DNA of 64,000 nt from Betaproteobacteria bacterium. GTDB lineage: Bacteria; Pseudomonadota; Gammaproteobacteria; Burkholderiales; Casimicrobiaceae. The notes under the pieces are model-generated. The model made no database searches. It worked only from the letters and a program-made list of their open reading frames with translations, and had not been told where the DNA came from. Shown piece after piece: positions 1 to 8,045 of this stretch. The DNA lies in the NCBI GenBank assembly GCA_016717855.1, contig JADKEV010000011.1, forward strand, positions 1 through 64,000. Direction: 5' to 3'. How positions within the stretch are numbered: position 1 is the stretch's first letter; every line of letters starts with the position of its first letter. The position numbers were made by a program, and so were the translations under genes.

Positions 1-34
1 TGCCGAGGTTGTCGACTATGAGGACTATCACTAA
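1..34 (+). CDS. higB: HigB-type toxin, C-terminal end only (partial)
   Basis: The window opens inside a coding region. In the frame starting at base 2 it reads AEVVDYEDYH followed by TAA at 32-34. A C-terminus ending in an acidic residue-VDYH-like stretch just upstream of a HigA gene is typical of RelE/HigB-family mRNA interferases. Only ten residues are visible, so the call rests on this tail and on the antitoxin 12 bases downstream. The toxin-before-antitoxin order is the normal one for HigBA. Confidence 0.6.
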   Translation, partial: AEVVDYEDYH

Positions 35-45
35 AGGAAGCCGCA

Positions 46-330
46 ATGCGTATGCATAATCCTCCACATCCCGGTGAAATTCTCAAGTCACTGTGTCTCG
101 AACCGCTGGGGCTTACGGTTACCCATGCAGCCGAGGCTCTGGGCGTCAGTCGCAAGACTCTTTCGTCCATCCTGAATGGTCGCTCGGGCATCAGTCCTGA
201 AATGGCAGTACGGTTGTCGATCGCATTTGATACGACCGCGGAAAGCTGGCTCAACCAGCAAACGCAGTTTGATCTTTGGCACGCCGAGCAATCGCGGAAG
301 CAATTGCGAGTAACCAGGCTGGCTGCGTGA
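46..330 (+). CDS. higA: HigA family type II antitoxin
   Basis: A 94-residue XRE-type DNA-binding protein. It begins with the HigA hallmark HPGEILK (about residues 7-13) and carries a helix-turn-helix around residues 25-60 (AAEALGVSRKTLSSILNGRS). It would neutralise the HigB toxin encoded just upstream and repress their shared promoter, which lies outside the window. AAAGGAAG (33-40) is a good ribosome-binding site for the ATG at 46. The gene is full length for the family (about 90-105 residues). Confidence 0.9.
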   Translation: MRMHNPPHPGEILKSLCLEPLGLTVTHAAEALGVSRKTLSSILNGRSGISPEMAVRLSIAFDTTAESWLNQQTQFDLWHAEQSRKQLRVTRLAA

Positions 331-355
331 CGGCGCCTGACATTGAGGAGGGTAA

Positions 356-1501
356 ATGCGCCTGAGCGCCTGTCACAACTTCCACGACTTCCGGGAACTG
401 GCCAGGCGCCGGCTGCCGGGTCCAATCTTCAACTACATCGACGGCGGGGCCGACGATGAGGTGACCTACCGCCGGAACACCGCGAGCTTCGAGCGCTGTG
501 ACCTGGTACCTGGAGTCCTGCGTGGCGTGGCGAGCGTCGACCTCTCCGTGACCGTGATGGGACAGAAACTCGCCGTGCCCTTCTATTGCTCTCCGACCGC
601 GCTCCAGCGCCTGTTCCACCATCAGGGCGAACGCGCGGTGGCGGCCGCCGCGGCGAAGTACGAGACGATGTTCGGCGTATCCTCGCTTGGCACGGTCGGA
701 CTCGAGGAGTTGCGCGCAGCCCATTCGACGCCACAGATGTATCAGTTCTACTTTCATCGGGACCGCGGCCTCAATCGCGCCATGCTGCAACGCGCCCGTG
801 ACGCGGGTGTCGAGGTCATGATGCTGACCGTGGACAGCATCACCGGCGGTAACCGGGAGCGGGATCTGCGCACCGGCTTTTCGATTCCGTTCAGGCTGAC
901 GCTCGGTGGCATGCTCCAGTTTGCGCTCAAGCCGATGTGGGGCCTGAACTATGTGACCCACGAACGTTTCAGTCTGCCCCAGTTGGACAAGCACGTCGAC
1001 ATGGGCGGGGACACCATGTCGATCGGACGCTACTTCACCGAGATGCTGGATCCTTCGATGAACTGGAGCGATGTGGCCGAGATGGTCCGGGACTGGAACG
1101 GGCAGTTCTGCCTGAAGGGCGTCATGTCGGTGGAAGATGCGAAGCGCGCGGCGGAGATCGGCTGCACCGGCGTCGTGCTGTCGAATCACGGCGGCCGGCA
1201 GTTGGATGGCTCGCGCTCGGCCTTCGATCAGCTGGCGGAAATCGTCGATGCCGTGGGCGACCGCCTGGACGTGATGATGGACGGAGGGATTCAGCGCGGC
1301 ACGCACGTTCTGAAAGCCCTTTCGCTCGGCGCCAAAGCCGTCGGCATCGGACGCTACTACCTGTTCCCTCTGGCGGCCGCGGGGCAGCCTGGGGTCGAGC
1401 GCGCGCTGGGGCACCTGCGGACGGAGATCGAACGGGGAATGAAGCTGATGGGGTGCGGCTCGATCGGCCAGCTCTCGCGGGACAATTTACGATTCAGGTA
1501 G
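356..1501 (+). CDS. FMN-dependent alpha-hydroxy-acid oxidase/dehydrogenase (LldD-like)
   Basis: A 381-residue TIM-barrel flavoprotein of the L-lactate dehydrogenase/glycolate oxidase family, which oxidises an L-2-hydroxy acid to the 2-keto acid with FMN. Visible hallmarks are the N-terminal FNYIDGGADDE, the substrate/FMN segment MMLTVDS, the active-site SNHGGRQLD with catalytic His278, and the phosphate-binding DGGIQRG and GIGRYYL near the C-terminus. GAGGAGGG precedes the ATG at 356. It lies 25 bases after higA but is not functionally related to it. The substrate (lactate, glycolate, mandelate or other) cannot be read from the sequence, and no lactate permease or LldR is adjacent. Confidence 0.88.
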   Translation: MRLSACHNFHDFRELARRRLPGPIFNYIDGGADDEVTYRRNTASFERCDLVPGVLRGVASVDLSVTVMGQKLAVPFYCSPTALQRLFHHQGERAVAAAAAKYETMFGVSSLGTVGLEELRAAHSTPQMYQFYFHRDRGLNRAMLQRARDAGVEVMMLTVDSITGGNRERDLRTGFSIPFRLTLGGMLQFALKPMWGLNYVTHERFSLPQLDKHVDMGGDTMSIGRYFTEMLDPSMNWSDVAEMVRDWNGQFCLKGVMSVEDAKRAAEIGCTGVVLSNHGGRQLDGSRSAFDQLAEIVDAVGDRLDVMMDGGIQRGTHVLKALSLGAKAVGIGRYYLFPLAAAGQPGVERALGHLRTEIERGMKLMGCGSIGQLSRDNLRFR

Positions 1502-1536
1502 GTGGGCGCGTTGCGGTGCGGGCCATGGCGATCATT

Positions 1537-1624
1537 GATGGGTGTCGCTGCGCTCGACCCATCCTACGGGTTCCGCCGTTCTTCGAAGAAGATGATGGGT
1601 ATCGCTTCGCTCCACCCATCCTAC
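1537..1624 (-). repeat. Two copies of the GATGGGT/ACCCATC intergenic palindrome family
   Basis: Two about 31-base elements in the same orientation, at 1537-1567 and 1594-1624. Each is bounded by GATGGGT and ACCCATCCTAC, with a GC-rich centre (TCGCTGCGCTC-like), and can fold as an imperfect hairpin. At least ten copies occur in this window, always between genes. The second copy runs into the SET-domain gene, whose TAG stop (complement of 1621-1623) is the TAG of the repeat. No RAYT transposase is present in the window. Confidence 0.9.
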
Positions 1625-2097
1625 TTTTTCTTCGCGACCATCGTTCCGCGGCAGGCTTTGGCGCCGCACAGGCAGCGGTAGCGGGCCTTGAGTTCCGGCG
1701 TGTGGCGTTCCTGGAACACGAAGCCGTAGTCGTAGACCAGTTCGTCGCCGGGCTTGATGGCGCGGATCGATTCGATGAAGATCTTGTCGCCCTCGCCTAT
1801 CGCCTGGCAGTTGGGCGCGCAGCCGTGATTGATCCAGCGCGAGGCGTTGCCGCCGACCGCGGCGTCGATCACCTTCTTGCCGTCGATGTCGAACAGGAAG
1901 GTGTGGAAGCCCCTTTCGCCGTCATCGGCATAGCGGCGGTCGGCGATCTTCCAGGTGATGATCTCCCCGGTGTACTCGATCAGCCGCGTGCCCTTGGGGA
2001 TCTTGTCGGTCGCGAACACGCCGCGGCCGTGGATCTTCGAATTGCGCACGGCGAACGGCCGCCTGGCTCTCTTGGTCGTCTTGGTTTCGGTGGACAT
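1621..2097 (-). CDS. SET-domain protein-lysine methyltransferase-like protein
   Basis: A 158-residue single-domain SET protein. It contains the N-SET GRGVFATDKIPKGT stretch, EYTGE, the C-SET signature NHGCAPNC (S-adenosylmethionine/pseudoknot), ELVYDYGF with the catalytic Tyr, and a post-SET-like CLCGAKACRG. Such bacterial SET proteins are predicted to methylate lysines in proteins, but the substrate here is unknown. A longer reading starting with TTG at 2103 exists; the ATG at 2097 is chosen because it begins a normal basic N-terminus, although no strong ribosome-binding site is visible. Its stop codon lies inside an intergenic repeat. It follows the Rep helicase gene on the same strand after 54 bases. 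Confidence 0.88.
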   Translation of the reverse strand: MSTETKTTKRARRPFAVRNSKIHGRGVFATDKIPKGTRLIEYTGEIITWKIADRRYADDGERGFHTFLFDIDGKKVIDAAVGGNASRWINHGCAPNCQAIGEGDKIFIESIRAIKPGDELVYDYGFVFQERHTPELKARYRCLCGAKACRGTMVAKKK

Positions 2098-2151
2098 GTG
2101 CAATCGTGTGGTCTGGTTGATCGGGAAGTCGCTGTCATTCGTAAGGGGCGC

Positions 2152-4278
2152 TCATGGGCGGTCGCTCTCCGACCACGCCGTCGCCCTTCCCCGCGAGCGG
2201 GGAGAGGGGGTATTCCATTCGCGGGGGGCCGGCTGGCGGGGGGGGGTCACTTCCGCCGGCGCCTTGGCCGCGGCGGCGGTGCTTTGCTGCAGCATCGCGC
2301 GCAGTGACTTCAGCCGGTCCTGCCCTTCCTGCTTCTCGGTCTCGGGGTTGTCGCCCTTGCCGGCGCCGGAGTAGCGCACGTCGTCCTGCGCCAGTTCGGC
2401 GATGAAGCGCGAAGGCTCGCACGCCTGCCACTCGCGGGCGCGCTTCCTCTTCCGGCAGTGCGTGATGGTAAGCGACAACTGGGCGCGCGTGATGCCCACG
2501 TACATCAGCCGCCGCTCTTCCTCGATCTGGCCGTTCTCGACGCTTTCGCGGTGCGGCAGCAGGCCCTCCTCGACGCCGACCAGGAAGACGTGCGGGAACT
2601 CCAGCCCCTTGGCCGCGTGCAGCGTCGACAGGCGCAGCGAGTCGACCGACTCGCCCTTGTCGTCCAGCATCGAGATCAGCGCCAGCGTCTGCGCGAGTTC
2701 CAGCAGGTTCTTCTGGTCCGCTTCGCCCTTCTTCCCCAGCCAGCCGGTGAAGTCGCGCACCGTCGCCCAGCGGGTCTCGGCCTGCTTGGGGTCGAACTGG
2801 TCGAACAGGTAGAGCTCGTAGCCGATGTCCTTGACGAGTTCGTCCAGCAGCCGGGCGACGGGTTCGCTTTCGGCGCGGTGGCGCAGCCGGTTGATGTAGT
2901 CGCAGAACGTCGTCAGCGCCGCGCCCTGGCGCTCGGGCAGGGCATCGTGCATCCCCGGCGCGTAGACGGCGCCGAACAGGCTGGTGTGCCTGGAGGCGGC
3001 GAGGCCGCCCAGCTTCTCCAGCGTCGTCGCGCCGATCCCGCGCTTCGGCGTCGTCACCGCGCGGATGAATGCCGGATCGTCGTCGTCATTGACCAGCAGC
3101 CGGAAGTAGGCGAGCAGATCCTTGACTTCGGCACGCTCGAACAGCGACGTGCCGCCGGACACCGTGTACGGAATGTTCTGCGCGCGCAGCGCCTGCTCGA
3201 AGACGCGCGCCTGGTGGTTGCCGCGGTAGAGGATCGCGTAGTCGGCGTATTTGGTGCGCTTTTCGAACTTGTGCGCCTGGATCCGGCGGATCACCAGCTC
3301 GGCTTCCTGCTCCTCGTCCGGCGCCGCGATCACGGACAGCGTCTCGCCCAGCCCGTGCTCGCTCCACAACTTCTTCTCGAACAGCTTGGGATTGTTGGCG
3401 ATCACCCGGTTGGCCGAGCGCAGGATGCGGATGCTGGAGCGGTAGTTCTGCTCCAGCATGATGACCTTGAGCTGCGGGTAGTCGGTGGTCAACCGCGCGA
3501 GGTTCTCCACCGACGCGCCCCGCCACGCGTAGATCGCCTGGTCGTCGTCGCCCACCGCGGTGAACGCGGCGCGCGCGCCCTCGCCCATCCCGGCCAGCAG
3601 CTGCACCAGCCGGTACTGCGCCGCGTTGGTGTCCTGGTACTCGTCGATCAGCAGGTACTGGATGCGCTCCCGCCACGCGGCCAGGCGCTCGGGCTCGGCC
3701 TCGAGCACGCGCACCGGCAGCACCAGCAGGTCGTCGAAGTCGACCGCCTGGTAGGCCGCGAGCGACAGCGCGTAGGCCTCGTACACCTTCGCGTACTGCG
3801 CTTCCTGGTCGTTTTCGGCCGCCTTGCCGGCCTCGGCCGGGCCCAGCAGCGCATTCTTCCACTTGCTGATCTGCCACTGCGCGCGCCGCGCTTCGCCCCG
3901 GTCGGTGCTCTTGATGATGTCCGCGATCATCTGCTCGACGTCGCTGGAATCGAAGATCGAGAAGTTGGCTTTCAGCCCCAGGTGCTTCGCTTCCGTGCGC
4001 ACGATCCGGTGGCCCAGCGAATGAAACGTGCAGACGGTCAGCCCTTCGGCGTCGCCATTGGAGAGCAGCTTTTCGGCGCGTTCCTTCATTTCCTTCGCGG
4101 CCCGGTTGGTGAAGGTGATCGCGGCGATGTGCTTCGCGGGCACGCCCGAGGCGATCAGGTGCGCGATCTTGGCCGTGATCACCCGCGTCTTGCCGCTCCC
4201 GGCCCCGGCCAGCACGAGCAAGGGGCCGTCGAGGTAGCGGACCGCGGCGCGTTGCTGGGGGTTGAGGGGGAAGGACAT
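2152..4278 (-). CDS. rep: ATP-dependent DNA helicase Rep (UvrD/Rep superfamily 1A)
   Basis: A 708-residue 3'-5' SF1A helicase that would act at stalled replication forks. The order is motif Q (LNPQQRAAV, 5-13), Walker A LAGAGSGKT (23-31), AITFTNRAAKEM, the Walker B region LLIDEYQDTN, GDDDQAIYAWRGA, EQNYRSS, and the late motif VGITRAQ. A QREA-to-VRYSGAGKGDN-type tail follows. E. coli Rep is 673 residues. The extra C-terminal residues (about 684-708, from PREWNTPSPRSRG on) are encoded by an intergenic-type palindrome, so the tail is probably a repeat-derived extension without function. Rep is preferred over UvrD or PcrA from the early motifs. Confidence 0.92.
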   Translation of the reverse strand: MSFPLNPQQRAAVRYLDGPLLVLAGAGSGKTRVITAKIAHLIASGVPAKHIAAITFTNRAAKEMKERAEKLLSNGDAEGLTVCTFHSLGHRIVRTEAKHLGLKANFSIFDSSDVEQMIADIIKSTDRGEARRAQWQISKWKNALLGPAEAGKAAENDQEAQYAKVYEAYALSLAAYQAVDFDDLLVLPVRVLEAEPERLAAWRERIQYLLIDEYQDTNAAQYRLVQLLAGMGEGARAAFTAVGDDDQAIYAWRGASVENLARLTTDYPQLKVIMLEQNYRSSIRILRSANRVIANNPKLFEKKLWSEHGLGETLSVIAAPDEEQEAELVIRRIQAHKFEKRTKYADYAILYRGNHQARVFEQALRAQNIPYTVSGGTSLFERAEVKDLLAYFRLLVNDDDDPAFIRAVTTPKRGIGATTLEKLGGLAASRHTSLFGAVYAPGMHDALPERQGAALTTFCDYINRLRHRAESEPVARLLDELVKDIGYELYLFDQFDPKQAETRWATVRDFTGWLGKKGEADQKNLLELAQTLALISMLDDKGESVDSLRLSTLHAAKGLEFPHVFLVGVEEGLLPHRESVENGQIEEERRLMYVGITRAQLSLTITHCRKRKRAREWQACEPSRFIAELAQDDVRYSGAGKGDNPETEKQEGQDRLKSLRAMLQQSTAAAAKAPAEVTPPRQPAPREWNTPSPRSRGRATAWSESDRP
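2184..2207. repeat. CCCTTCCCCGC/GCGGGGAGAGGG palindrome inside the 3' end of rep
   Basis: An imperfect GC-rich inverted repeat (stem CCCTTCCCCGC with GCGGGGAGAGGG) of the same type as those at 7218, 17292 and 63653, which are intergenic. Here it sits inside the last codons of the rep reading frame and supplies part of the helicase C-terminus. Confidence 0.75.
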
Positions 4279-4306
4279 GACGTTTCGAACGATCGATTCA
4301 GATGCC

Positions 4307-4337
4307 GTAGGATGGGTGGAGCGAAGCGATACCCATC
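4307..4337 (+). repeat. Single copy of the GATGGGT/ACCCATC palindrome family
   Basis: One element in plus orientation (GTAGGATGGGT ... ACCCATC) in the 272-base region between the divergent rep and apaH genes, upstream of both. The rest of this spacer (4338-4550) shows no open frame of its own and no clear promoter. Confidence 0.88.
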
Positions 4338-4550
4338 GCGTTCAACCGAATGAGGCGGCGCGCGGGGGGCCGCGGCGGGCGTCGAGCGAAGATGGTCGCT
4401 CCGCCACCCCACGGCAATCGGCGGGGTTCGCACACAAAGCTCGGCGGGAGGCGCAGCGGAGGACGTAAAATGCGGGGCGATTCTAGCATGCGTGGTGCGT
4501 GCGAGACGCCGCCGCCATCCAACCCGACCACCACCGGACGAACTCCACTC

Positions 4551-5378
4551 ATGGCCACCTACGCCATCGGCGACATCCAGGGCTGTTACGACGAATTCCG
4601 CGATCTGCTCGCCCTGACCGGGTTCGACGCCGCGCGCGACCGGCTGTGGCTGGTGGGCGACTTGGTGAACCGCGGCCCGGGTTCGCTGGCCGTGCTGCGT
4701 CACGTCAAGGGACTGGGCGCCGCCGCGGTGACCGTGCTGGGCAATCACGACTTCCACCTGCTGCGCATCGCCGCGGGACACGGCCGCGAGCACCGCAGCG
4801 ACACGCTGGGCGAAATCCTCGCCGCGCCCGACCGCGACGAGCTGGTCGACTGGCTGGCGACGCGGCCGCTGGTGCATCGCGAAGGCCGCTGGCTGCTGGT
4901 GCACGCCGGCCTGATCCCGGGCTGGAGCGCGGACCGGGCGGAGGCGCTGGCGCGCGAAGTCGAGGCCGTGCTCGCGGGCGACCGGCGGAGCGCCTTTCTC
5001 GACGCCCTGTACGGCGACGAGCCCAATCCCTGGCACGACGGCCTCGCAGGCTTCGACCGCTGGCGCGTGATCGTCAACGTCTTTGCGCGGCTGCGCTTTT
5101 GCGACGCCGCCGGCAGGATGGAGTTCAGGGAAAAGCGCGGCGCCGGATTCGCACCCGCGGGCTTCCTGCCCTGGTTCGCGCACCCCGGCCGCGCCAGCGG
5201 CGACCACACCATCATCTGCGGCCACTGGTCGACGCAGGAACTCATGCTCACGCCCAACGTGCTGATGCTCGACAGCGGCTGCCTCTGGGGCGGCACCCTC
5301 ACCGCGGTCCGGCTGGAGGATCGCCGGGTGTACCAGATCCCGTCGCGGCTTCCGGTAACTCCAAAGCCGTTCGGATGA
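4551..5378 (+). CDS. apaH: Symmetrical bis(5'-nucleosyl)-tetraphosphatase ApaH
   Basis: A 275-residue metallophosphoesterase that hydrolyses Ap4A to two ADP. Conserved metal-site blocks are GDIQGCYDEF (7-16), GDLVNRGPGS, GNHDFHLL and LVHAGL, with GHWSTQE towards the C-terminus, matching ApaH of about 280 residues. The ATG at 4551 is chosen because it starts directly with MATYAIGDIQG; the frame is open further upstream but that part shows no homology. The last 80 bases overlap the convergent acyltransferase gene, so both C-termini are coded by opposite strands of the same DNA. Confidence 0.93.
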   Translation: MATYAIGDIQGCYDEFRDLLALTGFDAARDRLWLVGDLVNRGPGSLAVLRHVKGLGAAAVTVLGNHDFHLLRIAAGHGREHRSDTLGEILAAPDRDELVDWLATRPLVHREGRWLLVHAGLIPGWSADRAEALAREVEAVLAGDRRSAFLDALYGDEPNPWHDGLAGFDRWRVIVNVFARLRFCDAAGRMEFREKRGAGFAPAGFLPWFAHPGRASGDHTIICGHWSTQELMLTPNVLMLDSGCLWGGTLTAVRLEDRRVYQIPSRLPVTPKPFG

Positions 5379-6120
5379 AGCGGTGCGCTTCGGCGGCGAC
5401 TTCGCGCCGATGGCGCCCGGCAGTGGGCATCGGCGTGCCCAGGTGCAAGCGCACGCGCGTGCGCCGCGCGCGCAGCAACTGCCGCACCGAGTCGAACAGC
5501 GAGTCGTCGCCCACATAGGAAGGGGCATCGGAGTGCGAGCCGTCGACGTGCGTGTAGCGGATCGCCGCCGGCAGCACGTGGCCGCCGGCTTCGATCACCG
5601 GCTGCAGGAGCGAGCCGTGGAACGGCAGCAGCTCGCGGCCGCTCGTTGTCGTGCCTTCGGGAAACAGCGCGATCACGTCGCCCCCGGCGAGCGCCTGTTC
5701 GATCTGCGCGTTGATCCGCGCCGCATCGCGGCGGCGCGTGCGGTCGACGAAAAGCGTGCCGGCGCCGCCGACCAGCAGGCCGACCAGGGGCCAGCGCTTG
5801 ACGTCCGACTTGGCGATGAAGCGCGACGGCTGCAATGCGTTGAGCACGAAGATGTCCAGCCACGATATGTGGTTGGCGACGATCAGGACGCGCGCGGGGA
5901 AGTCGCCCTGCAAGCCCGTGTGCTGGAGCTCAACCGCGAGGATGCGCAGCAGGCGCTGCGACCAGAGCTGCACCATCCGGTTGCGCGAGTCGTGTCCGGC
6001 GAACGGGAACACCAGCGCCGTTGTCGCGATGCCCTCGAAGATGTGCAGGATGGCGCGCGTCAGCCGGACACCGCGGACCAGCGCCGGAGTGGGCTTGCGC
6101 GGAGGTCGCGTCTGGGGCAT
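5299..6120 (-). CDS. 1-acyl-sn-glycerol-3-phosphate acyltransferase-like (PlsC family)
   Basis: A 273-residue lysophospholipid acyltransferase. It has an N-terminal hydrophobic segment (about residues 22-42) for membrane attachment, the catalytic NHISWLD (NHX4D motif) and the substrate-binding FPEGTTTSG block. It would acylate lysophosphatidic acid or a related lysolipid at the inner membrane. The start at 6120 gives a basic N-terminus. The last residues are proline/glycine-rich and coded antisense to the apaH 3' end. Which acyl acceptor it uses, and whether it is the main PlsC, cannot be told. Confidence 0.87.
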   Translation of the reverse strand: MPQTRPPRKPTPALVRGVRLTRAILHIFEGIATTALVFPFAGHDSRNRMVQLWSQRLLRILAVELQHTGLQGDFPARVLIVANHISWLDIFVLNALQPSRFIAKSDVKRWPLVGLLVGGAGTLFVDRTRRRDAARINAQIEQALAGGDVIALFPEGTTTSGRELLPFHGSLLQPVIEAGGHVLPAAIRYTHVDGSHSDAPSYVGDDSLFDSVRQLLRARRTRVRLHLGTPMPTAGRHRREVAAEAHRFIRTALELPEAATGSGTPGDPPAGPR

Positions 6121-6163
6121 CGCAGTGCGGACCGGGCCGCCATCCGCCGGCGGCCCGCGGCGC

Positions 6164-7108
6164 CTACCAGAGCGCCGCGCCGAATGCGTCGCGGTAGCGC
6201 GCGGCGACCGACGCGCGATCGAAGTGGTGGTTCTGGCCGCCGCGGTGCTCCACCTTGATCGAGCCCAGCAGCGAGGCCAGCCGCCCCGTCCGGAGCCAGT
6301 CCCAGCCGTGCGCGATCCCGTAGAGCAGGCCCGCCCGATACGCGTCGCCGCAGCCGGTGGGGTCGACGACGTCCTTCGGCCTCACCGCGGGGATCTCGTA
6401 CGCCTCCTCGCCGGCGACGATCCGCGAGCCGTCGGCGCCCAGCGTGACGATCATCGCCTTGACCTTCCCCGCCAGCTCGGCGCGCGACATGCCGGTGCGC
6501 TCCTGCAGCAATTCGCCTTCGTAGTCGTTGACCGCCAGATAGTCGGCCCAGTCCACGAGCCGGCGCAGCTCGTCGCCGTTGAACAGCGGCATCGCCTGGC
6601 CCGGATCGAAGATGAACGGGATGCCGGCCGCGTGCAACTGCGCCGCGTGCGCGAGCATGCCGTCGCGGCCGTCCGGGGCGATGATGCCCAGCCGGACAGC
6701 GGCCGCCTCGCCGACGCCGATCCGGTGCGACAGACCCATCGCGCCGGGATGGAACGCTGTGATCTGGTTGTCGTCGAGGTCGGTGGTGATGAACGCCTGG
6801 GCGGTGAACGTGCCCGGCATCGTGCGCACGTGCGCGTCGTCGATGCCGAATCCGGCCAGGCGCGCCCGGTACGGCTGGCCGTCGTCGCCGATCGAGGCCA
6901 TCACCACCGGGGCGCCGCCCAGCAGCTTCAGGTTGTAGCCGATGTTCCCGGCGCAGCCGCCGAACTCGCGGCGCATTTCGAGCACCGTGAACGCGACGTT
7001 CAGCATGTGCGTCTTCTCGGGCAGGATGTGGTTGCGGAAGCGGTCCTCGAACACCATGATGGTGTCGAAGGCGATGGAACCGCAGATCAGGACGCGGGGT
7101 TCGGACAT
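6164..7108 (-). CDS. PfkB-family carbohydrate kinase (adenosine/ribokinase-like)
   Basis: A 314-residue ribokinase-fold kinase. PfkB signature 1 is seen around GGCAGNIGYNLKLLGG. Signature 2 is DPTGCGDAYRAGLLYG, with the catalytic Asp in GCGD. The start ATG at 7108 (MSEPRVLICGS) is chosen over an upstream in-frame codon at 7174, because the family begins with the first beta-strand VLICGSIAFD. Substrate specificity is not resolved; many betaproteobacterial members are annotated as adenosine kinase. It lies downstream of the algR-type gene, separated by a palindromic repeat. Confidence 0.85.
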   Translation of the reverse strand: MSEPRVLICGSIAFDTIMVFEDRFRNHILPEKTHMLNVAFTVLEMRREFGGCAGNIGYNLKLLGGAPVVMASIGDDGQPYRARLAGFGIDDAHVRTMPGTFTAQAFITTDLDDNQITAFHPGAMGLSHRIGVGEAAAVRLGIIAPDGRDGMLAHAAQLHAAGIPFIFDPGQAMPLFNGDELRRLVDWADYLAVNDYEGELLQERTGMSRAELAGKVKAMIVTLGADGSRIVAGEEAYEIPAVRPKDVVDPTGCGDAYRAGLLYGIAHGWDWLRTGRLASLLGSIKVEHRGGQNHHFDRASVAARYRDAFGAALW

Positions 7109-7217
7109 GGCGGGAGGTTTTCGCAGGGAAGTGAAGGAGATGCGGGCGGGGATCCAGGACCGAATGATACCCACATCGGCAGGCGAACCGTAGGGGGGGA
7201 GCGACCCCTCACCCCAA

Positions 7218-7241
7218 CCCTCTCCCGCAAGCGGGCGAGGG
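7218..7241. repeat. CCCTCTCCCGC/GCGGGCGAGGG palindrome between the kinase and algR-type genes
   Basis: An imperfect inverted repeat (CCCTCTCCCGC - AAGC - GGGCGAGGG core) just downstream of the response regulator stop codon at 7251. It belongs to the same family as 2184, 17292 and 63653. It could act as an RNA hairpin at the 3' end of the regulator transcript, but no T-run follows. Confidence 0.75.
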
Positions 7242-7250
7242 CGCGGGGTA

Positions 7251-8045
7251 TTACAACGCCACCTTTCCCCGTCCCAGTTCGCGCACCAGGTGCTGCTGCC
7301 GCCGACTGACGGGCAGGCGCTCCGGGATGCCCCTGAGCACGACTTCCCAGTGCGTGTCGCCGTCCTCCTCGGACTTGCGCTCGAAACCCTCGATCAGCGC
7401 GCGGGCGACGAGGCTGTTGCGATGAATGCGCACGAAGCGGTCGCCGAACTCTTCCTCGAGCTTGGTCAGCGATTCCTCGAGCAGGTACTCGCGCTCCGCG
7501 GTGCGGATGGTCAGGTACTTGAGCTCGGCCTTGAGGTAGACGATGTCGTCGACCGGCACCAGGATTACGCGCTGGCGTTCGGACACCGACAGGTGGCGGC
7601 GCGCCCTCGGGTTCGCGCGTTCCAGCGCCTGATCCGCGGCCGGCGGCAGCGGCCGCACCTTCTCCAGCGCGGCCATCAGGCGCGCGGTGCGCACCGGCTT
7701 GAGCAGGTAGTCGATCGCATGCACTTCGAACGCGTCGACCGCATGCTGGTCGTACGCGGTCGTAAAAATCACCGCCGGCGGCTGCGGCAGCTTGAGCAGG
7801 TGCCGCGCCAGTTCCAGCCCGTCCATGTCGGCCATCCGGATGTCCAGGAACAGCAGGTCGGCGTGCAGCGTCTGGGTCAGCGCCAGCGCCTGCCGACCAC
7901 TCTCGGCCTCGCCGACGATCTCGACCGGATAGGCCTGCGCGCAGTCGTCCAGCAACTCGCGCATGCGCCGACGCGCCGGGGCCTCGTCGTCGACGATCAG
8001 CACGCGCGACAGACGGGGGGCGGACGCAGCGGGGTGCTCGCTCAT
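7251..8045 (-). CDS. algR: LytTR-family response regulator (AlgR-like)
   Basis: A 264-residue regulator. The receiver domain (about 13-130) carries the acidic pair VDDE, the phospho-acceptor Asp68 in LLFLDIR and the conserved Lys in LLKPVR. The C-terminal LytTR DNA-binding domain (about 155-264) includes VDDIVYLKAELKYLTIRT and FVRIHRNSLV. The ATG at 8045 overlaps the upstream kinase stop by four bases, so the pair is translationally coupled. An open frame continues antisense-like through the kinase gene as far as 9125, but that is a shadow. Placement beside argH matches the AlgZ/AlgR locus of pseudomonads and betaproteobacteria. Confidence 0.9.
   Translation of the reverse strand: MSEHPAASAPRLSRVLIVDDEAPARRRMRELLDDCAQAYPVEIVGEAESGRQALALTQTLHADLLFLDIRMADMDGLELARHLLKLPQPPAVIFTTAYDQHAVDAFEVHAIDYLLKPVRTARLMAALEKVRPLPPAADQALERANPRARRHLSVSERQRVILVPVDDIVYLKAELKYLTIRTAEREYLLEESLTKLEEEFGDRFVRIHRNSLVARALIEGFERKSEEDGDTHWEVVLRGIPERLPVSRRQQHLVRELGRGKVAL

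Noticed and set aside
251..1414. A minus-strand open frame of 387 codons
   Set aside because: Antisense to the hydroxy-acid oxidase gene, with low-complexity composition typical of shadows.
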